DNA of 13,329 bases from Planctomycetaceae bacterium UBA4732 (GCA_002404095.1 DHJA01000295.1:8227-21555); one strand, 5' to 3'; positions 5,803 through 13,060 are shown, counted from the stretch's first letter. The notes: a model not told the origin generated them from the sequence alone. Translations and numbers: made by a program.

Positions 5803-6741
5803 ATGAGTGCCGAACAGGAGCCGCCCGCCATAAACGCCGCTGCCGCAATGGCGGCGTTGGAAGGCTTCGTCGTCGATAACGACGACTTGCTCGCGCTCGA
5901 ATCACGCACCGGTAGATTTAATATCTTTGACGCTCTCGGCATCGCACGCGCCGAGATCCGTCACTCCAACTTCCTTGCCTTCATCCTCGATCCGGCGGAG
6001 TCGCACGGACAGGGCCAGCTCTTTTTGAAGGCGCTTCTCGCGGATCTTCTCAAGCAGGTACCACCGGACAAGCATCTGCCCACCCCTATTGATCTGGAAG
6101 GAACCGAATTACTCGGCGTCGAGGTCAGGCGCGAGTGGGAACACATCGACATACTCATTTCCTGCCGGCAGCCGTCGTTCGTCGTTGTCATCGAGAATAA
6201 GATTGGGGCGAAAGAAGGCCCGGACCAGCTGAGCCGCTACAAGGAGAAAGTGCTACAACACCACTCCCAACCGGCGCTGTTCGTCTTTTTGACCCTGCCT
6301 GACGCCGACGGTCCCACGGTCGGCGACTGGATGCCGTACAGTTACAAGGACGTTTATGACGTGTTCACGCGCGTCCTGACGACGTATCGAAATGCGATTG
6401 GCGAAGACGTACTCGTGTTCCTCGACCACTATCTCAACCTGATCGGAACTCGATTTATGAACGACCCGAAAATCGACGAACTTTGTCAGCAAATCTACAA
6501 GAAGCACAGGCAGGCAATGGACTTGATCTGGGCGCGGATTGGCAGCAACCCATCTGCAGGCAGGCGAGGAAGCAACAGGGCTAAGGCTTACGCTGCCCTG
6601 ACTGACCAGCCTAAGACCATGCGACAAATCATGAACGAAACTGGAATAACCCACACCACCTACAGCTTCTTTTGCAGGTTGGCCGAGAAGGGCCTGATTA
6701 TAAAAGAGGGTAACACCTACCGGCTAGCGCCCAAATCCTAG
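5803..6741 (+). CDS. PD-(D/E)XK nuclease-like protein with C-terminal winged helix
   Basis: 312 aa, with a strong ribosome-binding site (AAGGAGG, 5786-5792). The N-terminal ~215 residues match the PD-(D/E)XK superfamily group PDDEXK_4 (Pfam): FNIFDALGIARAEIRHSNFLAFILDP at 39-64, EWEHIDILI with D116, VVVIENKIGAKEG with E131 and K133, and Q142-x3-Y146. LFVFLTLP at 159-166 continues the fold. The D...ExK triad is intact, so it may bind or cut nucleic acid. Residues ~257-309 (AYAALTDQPKTMRQIMNETG...FFCRLAEKGLIIKEGNTYRL) read as a winged helix-turn-helix, which could target DNA or act as a regulator. No methyltransferase or helicase is adjacent, so a classical restriction system is not supported. 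It is the last gene of the four-gene run and converges on priA with a 27-base gap. The nuclease fold is likely; the biological role is unknown. Confidence 0.85.
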   Translation: MSAEQEPPAINAAAAMAALEGFVVDNDDLLALESRTGRFNIFDALGIARAEIRHSNFLAFILDPAESHGQGQLFLKALLADLLKQVPPDKHLPTPIDLEGTELLGVEVRREWEHIDILISCRQPSFVVVIENKIGAKEGPDQLSRYKEKVLQHHSQPALFVFLTLPDADGPTVGDWMPYSYKDVYDVFTRVLTTYRNAIGEDVLVFLDHYLNLIGTRFMNDPKIDELCQQIYKKHRQAMDLIWARIGSNPSAGRRGSNRAKAYAALTDQPKTMRQIMNETGITHTTYSFFCRLAEKGLIIKEGNTYRLAPKS

Positions 6742-6768
6742 CGGCTCAAGACAACTTTGAAACGCCGT

Positions 6769-9051
6769 TCACAACATATTAAACGGGTCCACATCCAGCG
6801 TGAATTCCACCCCCGTCGGCGGCCGTTGCATCGGCAGCACCGCGCGCAGCACCTGATGCAGCGTCGCCGCGCTCGGCGATTGTAGCTGGAAGTGATAGCG
6901 GAAGTATCCCTTCAGCCGGAACACCGGCGCCTCGGCCGGGCCGAGTAGTCGCACCTCCGCCGGCCCCTTCTCCGCCAACTTCTGAAGGATTTCCGCGAAC
7001 GCCGCCGCCAGCCGATCCGCGAAGGCGCCAGCCGCTTGCTGGTCGTGGCTGCGCACGATCACCCGCGCCATGCGCTGATACGGCGGGTAATTGTGGGCGC
7101 GACGATGAATCAATTCCGCCGCCGTGAAGCCGGCGTAGTCGTGAGCCGCCGCCAGGGCGATGCACGGGTGTTCGGGCGTCAGCGTTTGCACGATCACGCG
7201 GCCGCCGCGCGGCCCACGGCCCGCCCGTCCCGCCACCTGCGCCAATAGCTGGAACGTCCGCTCCGCCGCGCGGAAGTCGGGCACGTGCAGCCCCACGTCC
7301 GCATTGACCACGCCAACCAATGTCACGTTCGGGAAGTCCAATCCCTTGGCGATCATCTGGGTGCCCATCAGGATGTGGATCAGCCCTTCGCGGAACGCCG
7401 CCAGAGTGCGGCCGTGACTGCCCGGACGCCGCATCGTGTCGCTGTCCATGCGCCGCACCACGTAGTTCGGAAACAGCTCCTCGACCTCCGTCTGTAATTT
7501 CTCCGTGCCGAGTCCGTGATAGCGCACCGCCGCTTGTCCGCACAGTTGGCAATTCTTCGGCGGCGCCTCTTCGTAGCCGCAGTAGTGGCAGAGCATGACG
7601 TCGCGCTGCTTGTGGTACGTCAGGCCGAGGTCGCAGAAACGGCACGACTCGATGTGGCCGCACGACGGGCAATGGATGTGCGTCGAGAAGCCGCGGCGGT
7701 TGAGCATCAGGATTACTTGGCCGCCCTCACGCAAGGCGTCGCGCATGGCGTGTTCCAGCCCCGCGCTCAGGGCCGGAACACGACCGCGGCGCGGCTCTTC
7801 GTGGCGTCGATCGATGAGCGTCACCGGCGGCAACGGCCGGTCCAGCACCCGTTGCGGCAACGTCAACAGCGTGTATTGGCCGCGTTGGGCGTTGTGCCAG
7901 CTTTCCAGCGACGGCGTGGCCGAGCCGAGTAGGATAGGGATGTTTTCCAGGCGGGCGCGCATCACCGCCACGTCGCGGGCGTGATAGCGCGGCGTCGATT
8001 CCTGTTTGAACGTGCTTTCGTGTTCCTCGTCGATGACGATGAGACCGAGATTGCGCGCCGGGGCGAATACGGCGCTACGGGCGCCGACGACGACTTGCAC
8101 CTGGCCGGCCGCGACGCGGCGCCAATGACCGCCGCGCTCGGCGTCGCCGAGGTGGCTGTGCATCACGGCCGTCTCGCCGCAACGGCCCTGGAACCGTGCG
8201 ATCGTCTGCGGCGTCAGGCTGATTTCCGGCACCAACACTAGTGCTTCCTTGCCCTGACGCACCACCTCTTCAATGGCGCGCAGGTAAATCTCGGTCTTGC
8301 CGCTGCCGGTGACGCCGTGCAAGAGAAACGCCTGGAAACCGCCGCCGTGAAGGGCCGGCTCCAGTTCCGCCCAGACGCGCCGTTGATCTGCGTTGAGAGT
8401 GATGGGTCCGACCGGCTCGCCCGATTCCTCGCCAGCGTCGATGAAGTGGTCCATGCGGCGCGCGATGCGCCGAGCCAGCCCTTTGGACACCAACGCCTCG
8501 ACAGGACCGGGGCCGCAGTGCATGCGCCGCGTCAGCTCGCGCAACTCCACGGGATGATGAACCTCGTGCAGATACTGAAGGACGGCGCCTTGCTTGGTGG
8601 GCAGATGGGCCGGGGTTTCCTTCCTCGCCACGGCCTCAATGAACATGCGCAGACGGGTGCCTGCTTTGTCACGGGCGCCGGCCGGCACGACCGCGTTGAG
8701 TACTTGGCCCCACCCGCACAAATAATAGTCGGCCATCCAGCGCGTCAGGCGCATCAGGTGGTCGTCGAGCAGCGCATCGTCGTCGAGAACGGCGGTCAGT
8801 TCCTTGACCGGCCGCGTCGGCGGCGTCTCGGTGAGCCGGACGCAGTAGCCGATGGTCGTGCGGTCGCCGCGGCCGAACGGCGCACGGACGCGCTTGCCCA
8901 CGGCGATGGACGCCGCGAGATCGTCGCTCACCGCGTAGGTAAAAGCGTGGTCGAGGGGCCGGTCGAAGACAACGTCGGCAAACAGCCCGGCGACAGGCGG
9001 TTCCGGCGGTTCGTCGAGACCGAAGAGATCGCGCTGAAGGGTTTGAGTCAC
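6769..9051 (-). CDS. priA: primosomal replication-restart helicase PriA (N')
   Basis: 3'-5' DNA helicase that recognises abandoned replication forks and reloads the replisome. The product is 760 aa (family ~730-800) and looks complete. N-terminal 3'-DNA-binding domain at ~24-120 (FADVVFDRPLDHAFTYAV...VGKRVRAPFG); Walker A GVTGSGKT at 246-253; DEEH box at 341-344 followed by FKQ...PRYHARDVA; GSATPSLES at 377-384. Eight zinc-binding cysteines in four C-x2-C pairs lie at ~461-504. GTQMIAKGLDFP and QVAGRAGRG complete the helicase motifs, followed by the C-terminal domain. The start is GTG with GGGAGG five bases upstream (minus strand 9062-9057). Transcription probably starts from the TATAAT inside the palindrome at 9090-9109. 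Confidence 0.96.
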   Translation of the reverse strand: MTQTLQRDLFGLDEPPEPPVAGLFADVVFDRPLDHAFTYAVSDDLAASIAVGKRVRAPFGRGDRTTIGYCVRLTETPPTRPVKELTAVLDDDALLDDHLMRLTRWMADYYLCGWGQVLNAVVPAGARDKAGTRLRMFIEAVARKETPAHLPTKQGAVLQYLHEVHHPVELRELTRRMHCGPGPVEALVSKGLARRIARRMDHFIDAGEESGEPVGPITLNADQRRVWAELEPALHGGGFQAFLLHGVTGSGKTEIYLRAIEEVVRQGKEALVLVPEISLTPQTIARFQGRCGETAVMHSHLGDAERGGHWRRVAAGQVQVVVGARSAVFAPARNLGLIVIDEEHESTFKQESTPRYHARDVAVMRARLENIPILLGSATPSLESWHNAQRGQYTLLTLPQRVLDRPLPPVTLIDRRHEEPRRGRVPALSAGLEHAMRDALREGGQVILMLNRRGFSTHIHCPSCGHIESCRFCDLGLTYHKQRDVMLCHYCGYEEAPPKNCQLCGQAAVRYHGLGTEKLQTEVEELFPNYVVRRMDSDTMRRPGSHGRTLAAFREGLIHILMGTQMIAKGLDFPNVTLVGVVNADVGLHVPDFRAAERTFQLLAQVAGRAGRGPRGGRVIVQTLTPEHPCIALAAAHDYAGFTAAELIHRRAHNYPPYQRMARVIVRSHDQQAAGAFADRLAAAFAEILQKLAEKGPAEVRLLGPAEAPVFRLKGYFRYHFQLQSPSAATLHQVLRAVLPMQRPPTGVEFTLDVDPFNML

Positions 9052-9089
9052 GTCTGCCTCCCGGCTAGGACGACTACTGCACGGACGAA

Positions 9090-9109
9090 CACTGTAACAT
9101 TATACAGTG
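9090..9109 (-). promoter_or_regulatory. palindromic operator overlapping the priA -10 box
   Basis: CACTGTA (9090-9096) and TACAGTG (9103-9109) form a perfect 7-bp inverted repeat with a 6-base spacer. On the minus strand a perfect TATAAT (9104-9099) lies within it, 47 bases before the priA GTG. A dyad of this size over a -10 box is the usual geometry of a repressor operator. No LexA CTG-N10-CAG spacing fits exactly (here CTG-N12-CAG). No -35 is evident. The regulator is unknown. Confidence 0.5.
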
Positions 9110-9446
9110 GGTCGTGCCGCCGCTACGAGGTTCGTTGTGTAACGATCTCGCCGCGTGCGCTCCATCGTCTACTTCGTCGCGCCAAGAGGCTGGCTTTAAG
9201 CAGTCCTGATAGGCTTTAATCCATTTCCTTGCCGGGGTGCATTCCTCCGTGTGACATTCGCCCCTGGATCGACCGAAGGCGGCCGCCTCACGCTTCCCCC
9301 TTGGGACGCGCGGGTTTCAGTACTCTTACCAAGACCCTATGGATATTAAAGCATATAATCCCTCCAAAAAGAAACGAAGGTTGTGAGAATAAAACATGAG
9401 GAGATGAGAAAAGGTTGCGGGTTATGCGGGCTGGCAGCTTGGCGAG

Positions 9447-9467
9447 CGGCGGGGTTTATCCCCGCCG
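9447..9467. repeat. hairpin repeat CGGCGGGG-TTTAT-CCCCGCCG
   Basis: A perfect 8-bp stem (9447-9454 with 9460-9467) with a TTTAT loop, followed by GGACGAGCTTGGCGG. I recall this GGCGGGGTTTATCCCCGCC word and its flank as a recurrent intergenic repeat in planctomycetes, probably extending to about 9510. No second copy lies in this window. Confidence 0.5.
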
Positions 9468-9503
9468 GGACGAGCTTGGCGGTTCGCATTATGGTATTGT
9501 CTC

Positions 9504-9532
9504 TGAACAGAAACCCGACCGTTTTGTATACT
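9504..9532 (+). promoter_or_regulatory. candidate promoter for the 9623-10993 gene pair
   Basis: TGAACA (9504-9509, four of six matches to TTGACA), a 17-base spacer, then TATACT (9527-9532, five of six matches to TATAAT). The predicted start near 9539 would leave a leader of about 84 bases before the ATG at 9623. This is the only candidate in the window with both boxes at canonical spacing. Confidence 0.45.
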
Positions 9533-9622
9533 ATGCTCTGGGAGCCGTTTCCCACCCGGCGGTATGGAGGCCCATGCCGGCATCGCAGTCATACCGGAGC
9601 CGCCCCCAAGGCGGTGAAAGTT

Positions 9623-9991
9623 ATGCACGTCGATTCCGTCTCCGTTCTCGAAGCCGCCGTCCCGCGCGTTCCTTCGCGCCGCAAGCGCAAACACCGTCTC
9701 GCCGACTACCAGCCGGTGCCCAAAGGCGACGAGTGTTTGACGCTCCTCCGCGCCCAAGAGCTTTTCCGCGGCAAATCGTGGAAGCCCGAGGAAGAGGACC
9801 ATTGTCAGGCGTGCGCCTGGTGCTGGTACTTCGTCTCCCATGACGAGCGGGAATGTTTCAAATCGAGGCAACTGCTGGAAATATCGTCCGGCCGCGATTT
9901 GACCGAAGAGGAATGGGAACACGCCGCGGCTTGCCCCTCGTGCGCCTACGATTACGACCTATTGCAACAGGAAAAGACGCCTGACGCCTGA
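9623..9991 (+). CDS. small protein with two H-x3-C-x2-C zinc modules
   Basis: 122 aa from the ATG at 9623 (AAGG at 9608-9611). Upstream in-frame starts back to 9383 are less likely because that extension reads through repeat DNA. The N-terminus is basic (RVPSRRKRKHRL, residues 15-26). Two similar modules follow: FRGKSWKPEEEDHCQACAWC at ~48-67 and SSGRDLTEEEWEHAAACPSC at ~88-107. Their metal ligands H60-C64-C67 and H100-C104-C107 are exactly 40 residues apart. H-x3-C-x2-C is the zinc signature of ZAS-type anti-sigma factors and zf-HC2 domains, but there is no membrane segment and no sigma-factor gene next to it. It could be a soluble regulator or protein-binding zinc protein. The next gene starts 39 bases later in the same frame and is probably co-transcribed. 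Confidence 0.75.
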   Translation: MHVDSVSVLEAAVPRVPSRRKRKHRLADYQPVPKGDECLTLLRAQELFRGKSWKPEEEDHCQACAWCWYFVSHDERECFKSRQLLEISSGRDLTEEEWEHAAACPSCAYDYDLLQQEKTPDA

Positions 9992-10030
9992 CGGTGGTCG
10001 CTTGTCCCATGCCTTAGTAAGAGCGAACGC

Positions 10031-10993
10031 ATGTACGTCGCATTACTAGCCCTGACGATGGCGTCCTCTCCGGCGCCGCCCCTCCAGGTCACGGAGACGG
10101 ATAAATACATCCAGATCGACACCGACGCCTTGCAGGCCCGGATCAACAAAAACGGATACGTCAGCGGCGCGGCGGCCGGCGCCCTTCTGGACAAGAAAAC
10201 AGGCGCCCGCGACGTGGGTTTCGGCTTGCACATCATGGACTTCCTCATGGCGCCCGGCTGGGCCGACGACGACTATCCGCGCGACGCCAAGCTGCACGGC
10301 GATCTGCCGAAGCACTATGTAGAGGGGCCGCAGATCTGCACCCAAGCGAAGGAATTGCGGCCGGAAGTCATCCAAGGCAAGGGTTTCGTCGCGGTGCGCA
10401 TGAGCTACCGCTTCACCAAACCCGGCGCTGGCCTCAAAGCCGGCTCGCTTTGGGAGCAAACCTTGGTGTTCCAACCCGGCTTGCGCTACTTCCTGAGCGG
10501 CGAGCGCATCACCAGCGTCAACGACGTGGACGATCTTTTTTATCGCATTGACATGCCCGGCCACATCCGCCATTCAGGCGGCGACACGTTTAATCAGGTC
10601 TATCTCAGCTACCGCGACAAGCCCGTGCCGGCGTCGGAGTTCGCCGAGGACTTCGCCCCGGACGCGAAATTCCTCTATCAACGCCAAGACGACAAGGTTC
10701 CCGCGCGAATGATCCGGGCGTATCAGGTGAAGGTGGACGGCAAGCCGGGTCCGTGGCTGGGCGGCCTGACGTTCGACCCGGCCGAAGTGTCGGAGGCGTG
10801 GTGCCATCAACGCGGCTATATCTGCTTCATCCAGGAAATGCACCGGCGCAAGGTCAAGGCCGGTGAGACGTTCGGGGCCGCTTACGCGGTCGGTTTTTTC
10901 GACGACGTTCCGGCGATGGAGAAGGTTTGCGACCGCTACAAGAACTGTCGCATCCTTGTGGTAGAGGATGGGGAATTTCACTTAAAGCAATAA
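10031..10993 (+). CDS. conserved secreted protein of unknown function (320 aa)
   Basis: It starts with a short hydrophobic leader (MYVALLALTMASSPA) that looks like a signal peptide lacking a basic n-region. No other in-frame start exists between the previous stop (9991) and this ATG. The mature part is beta-rich without membrane spans: KYIQIDTDALQARINKNGYV near residues 25-44, GARDVGFGLHIMDF at 58-71, VEGPQICTQAKEL near 97-109, LWEQTLVFQPGLRYFLSGERI at ~140-160, and MPGHIRHSGGDTFNQVYLSY at ~174-193. EVSEAWCHQRGYICFIQE at ~253-270 holds two cysteines. I recall close relatives annotated only as hypothetical in planctomycetes. The strand pattern and aromatic residues suggest a carbohydrate-related beta-sandwich, but nothing visible identifies a catalytic site. 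Probably the second gene of a pair with 9623. A strong palindrome begins 8 bases after the stop. Confidence 0.8.
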   Translation: MYVALLALTMASSPAPPLQVTETDKYIQIDTDALQARINKNGYVSGAAAGALLDKKTGARDVGFGLHIMDFLMAPGWADDDYPRDAKLHGDLPKHYVEGPQICTQAKELRPEVIQGKGFVAVRMSYRFTKPGAGLKAGSLWEQTLVFQPGLRYFLSGERITSVNDVDDLFYRIDMPGHIRHSGGDTFNQVYLSYRDKPVPASEFAEDFAPDAKFLYQRQDDKVPARMIRAYQVKVDGKPGPWLGGLTFDPAEVSEAWCHQRGYICFIQEMHRRKVKAGETFGAAYAVGFFDDVPAMEKVCDRYKNCRILVVEDGEFHLKQ

Positions 10994-11000
10994 CTTTATG

Positions 11001-11085
11001 GGCGAACGGCCGGCGTAAGCCGGCTGGTACGTCATGCTATCGCGGATAGCGCGTCGTACCAGCCGGCTTACGCCGGCCGTTCGCC
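11001..11085. repeat. perfect 31-bp inverted repeat with nested hairpin, likely terminator / dispersed palindrome
   Basis: Arms 11001-11031 and 11055-11085 are perfectly complementary (outer words GGCGAACGGCCGG, inner words GGCTGGTACG). The 23-base interior holds a second stem, GCTATC (11036-11041) with GATAGC (11045-11050) around GCG. It begins 8 bases after the 10031 stop and lies at a convergent junction with rpsA, so it can serve as terminator for the plus-strand pair; ATTTTGT follows the right arm. GCCGGCTTACGCCGGC is a word I recall as a repeated palindrome in planctomycete genomes. Confidence 0.8.
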
Positions 11086-11103
11086 ATTTTGTCTTAAAAC
11101 GGA

Positions 11104-11134
11104 GTGTGCCACGGCGGACGCCGCCGTGGCACAC
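11104..11134 (-). terminator. 14-bp hairpin, likely rpsA terminator
   Basis: GTGTGCCACGGCGG (11104-11117) pairs perfectly with CCGCCGTGGCACAC (11121-11134) around ACG. It lies 27 bases beyond the rpsA stop. On the minus strand it is followed by TCCGTTTTAAG, a short T-run consistent with intrinsic termination. It may also be a dispersed palindrome of its own. Confidence 0.65.
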
Positions 11135-11161
11135 GATTCCCTCGTCCCATTGACGCCAGCG

Positions 11162-13060
11162 TCAAGCCGGCGTTTCGGCTGCCACTTCCGGCTCGACCGC
11201 CTCTGCTTTCGGTGCGTCCGCGGCGGACGCTTCGGGCGCGACCGTTTCCGGCGCCGCGTCATCCGCCGCCGCTTCGCCCTCGTTTTCACCTTCGGGCACG
11301 TTGAAGAGTTGGCCGCCGCCGCCGGCGGTCCCGCCGCGCAATTCCTTGCCGCGCGCTTTAGCGGTCTTGGCGCCGGCCTCGCCGCCGGCCGTCTCTTCCA
11401 CCACCTCGTCGGGCTGGCCGACCGCCTTGCGACTTAGCCCCACTTTTCGCTCGGCCACGTCCACGCGCAGAACCTTGACCTCGATCTCGTCGCCGACCTT
11501 GACCACATCCTCGGGGCTTTCCACCTTGTGGTCGGCCAGTTCCGAGATGTGCAGCAACCCCTCCAGGCCCGACTCCAGCTCGACGAACACGCCGAAGTTG
11601 GTCAGCTTCGTGACCTTGCCCTTCTTGACGTCGCCCGGCTTGTACCGGCCGGGGATGTCGCCTTCCCACGGATCGCTGTTCATCTGCTTGAGACCCAGGG
11701 CGATGCGCTTGCGCTCTTGGTCCACATTGAGGACAATACAGGTGACTTTATCGCCCTTTTGCACGACTTCGCTCGGATGGGCCACCTTGCGCACCCAACT
11801 CATATCGCTGACGTGCAGCAGGCCGTCGATGCCGTCTTCGATCTCGATGAAGGCGCCGTAGTTGGTCAGGTTGCGCACCACGCCGCTGATGACCGTGTTC
11901 GGCGGATAGCGCTCGGCCACCTTGTCCCACGGATTCGGCTGAACTTGCTTCATGCCCAAAGAGATTTCTTGTTTCTCTTTGTTGACGTTCAGGACCTGCA
12001 CCTCGATCTGGTCGCCGGTCTGCACCAGTTCGTTGGGGTGGTTGATGCGCTGCGTCCAACTCATTTCCGAAATGTGGACCAACCCCTCGACGCCGGGTTC
12101 GAGCTTGACGAAGGCGCCGTAGCTCATCACGTTGACGACTTCGCCTGTGTGCCGGCTGGCCACAGGGTACTTGTCCGCCACCGTGGCCCACGGGCTGGCC
12201 GACTTCTGTTTTAACCCTAAAGCGATCTTTTCCTTCTCTTTATCCACCTTGATGATGTACACTTCGAGCTGTTGGTCGATGTGGACGACCTCGCTCGGGT
12301 TGGCCACGCGACTCCACGCCATGTCGGTGACGTGCAAGAGGCCGTCGATGCCGCCGAGGTCCACGAAGGCGCCGAACTGGGCAATGTTCTTGACCACGCC
12401 TTTGCGAATCTGGCCCGGTTCGATCTCGGCCAGCAGCTTTTTCTTCATCTCTTCGCGCTGGTCTTCCAGCAACCGCCGCCGGCTGACGACGATGTTGCGG
12501 CGGGCTTCGTCGATGACGACGATCTTGCATTCCACCGTCTTGCCAACGTAGTCGGCGATGTCGGGCGGCCGGCGAATGTCCACCTGCGAGGCGGGCAGGA
12601 AGACGTGGACGCCGATGTTGACGAGGAGGCCGCCCTTGATCTTGCGCGTCACGAGGCCGGAGACGACGTCTCCTTCCTTGTGCTTCTGGATGACCGATTC
12701 CCATTCTTTTTGCCGCTTCGCCTTGCGGTAGCTCAGTACGACGGCGCCGGTATCGTCTTCCACGGCGTCGAGCAGGACTTCGACCTCGTCGCCGGGCTGA
12801 GGCGGGACGAGTTGGCCGAGTCCTTCGTCGTACCATTCGCGCAGCTCGATGGCGCCTTCGCTCTTGTAGCCGACGTCCACCCAAACCATGTCGGCGGTGA
12901 CTTTGCGGACGCGGCCGGTGACGACTCGGTTGTCGCGGAACTCTTGTTCTTCGGCCGGCAGCCAGTCGGCGCCGGCCAGACCGAAGGCCGCATCGTTCAG
13001 TTCCTGTTCCAATTCACTTTCAGGCAGGTCGTACTGGCGGAGCAGATTGCGATTCACCAT
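11162..13060 (-). CDS. rpsA: 30S ribosomal protein S1 (six S1 domains)
   Basis: RNA-binding ribosomal protein that helps mRNA onto the 30S subunit. 632 aa, ATG start, with a strong GAGGAGG 11 bases upstream (minus strand 13078-13072). Six S1/OB domains can be counted: ~44-114, 129-197, 216-285, 302-372, 387-459 and 474-545. Domains 3-6 carry the typical GAFV(D/K/E)L-GxxGL(L/V)H(V/I)S pattern and regular KEKxxI(A/S)LG(L/M)KQ ends, while 1 and 2 are divergent, as in proteobacterial S1, where they bind the ribosome. The last ~87 residues form a low-complexity Ala/Glu/Pro/Gly tail (TAGGEAGAKTAKARG, ending AAETPA), presumably disordered. It could equally be labelled an S1-like RNA-binding protein, but six domains make true S1 most likely. 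It stands alone; no cmk or ihfB neighbour is within the window. Confidence 0.93.
   Translation of the reverse strand: MVNRNLLRQYDLPESELEQELNDAAFGLAGADWLPAEEQEFRDNRVVTGRVRKVTADMVWVDVGYKSEGAIELREWYDEGLGQLVPPQPGDEVEVLLDAVEDDTGAVVLSYRKAKRQKEWESVIQKHKEGDVVSGLVTRKIKGGLLVNIGVHVFLPASQVDIRRPPDIADYVGKTVECKIVVIDEARRNIVVSRRRLLEDQREEMKKKLLAEIEPGQIRKGVVKNIAQFGAFVDLGGIDGLLHVTDMAWSRVANPSEVVHIDQQLEVYIIKVDKEKEKIALGLKQKSASPWATVADKYPVASRHTGEVVNVMSYGAFVKLEPGVEGLVHISEMSWTQRINHPNELVQTGDQIEVQVLNVNKEKQEISLGMKQVQPNPWDKVAERYPPNTVISGVVRNLTNYGAFIEIEDGIDGLLHVSDMSWVRKVAHPSEVVQKGDKVTCIVLNVDQERKRIALGLKQMNSDPWEGDIPGRYKPGDVKKGKVTKLTNFGVFVELESGLEGLLHISELADHKVESPEDVVKVGDEIEVKVLRVDVAERKVGLSRKAVGQPDEVVEETAGGEAGAKTAKARGKELRGGTAGGGGQLFNVPEGENEGEAAADDAAPETVAPEASAADAPKAEAVEPEVAAETPA

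Larger units (their letters stand above)
9110..9622. other. non-coding stretch between priA and the zinc-module gene
   Basis: There is no convincing gene in these ~510 bases. A frame open from 9383 into the downstream gene is discounted because it runs through the hairpin repeat at 9447-9467 and has unlikely composition. A TATAAT at 9354-9359 (+) has only a weak -35 match (AAGACC, 17-base spacer). The stretch also holds the hairpin repeat and the candidate promoter at 9504-9532, listed separately. The segment 9350-9410 is markedly AT-rich for this genome. Confidence 0.55.

Noticed and set aside
8317..9219. 300-codon plus-strand frame opposite the 5' part of priA
   Set aside because: It mirrors the PriA coding sequence, which carries all family motifs; no supporting signal exists for the plus strand.
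9383..9622. Extended N-terminus for the zinc-module protein
   Set aside because: The extra 80 codons run through a hairpin repeat and a promoter-like segment and have unlikely composition; the ATG at 9623 has a reasonable ribosome-binding site.
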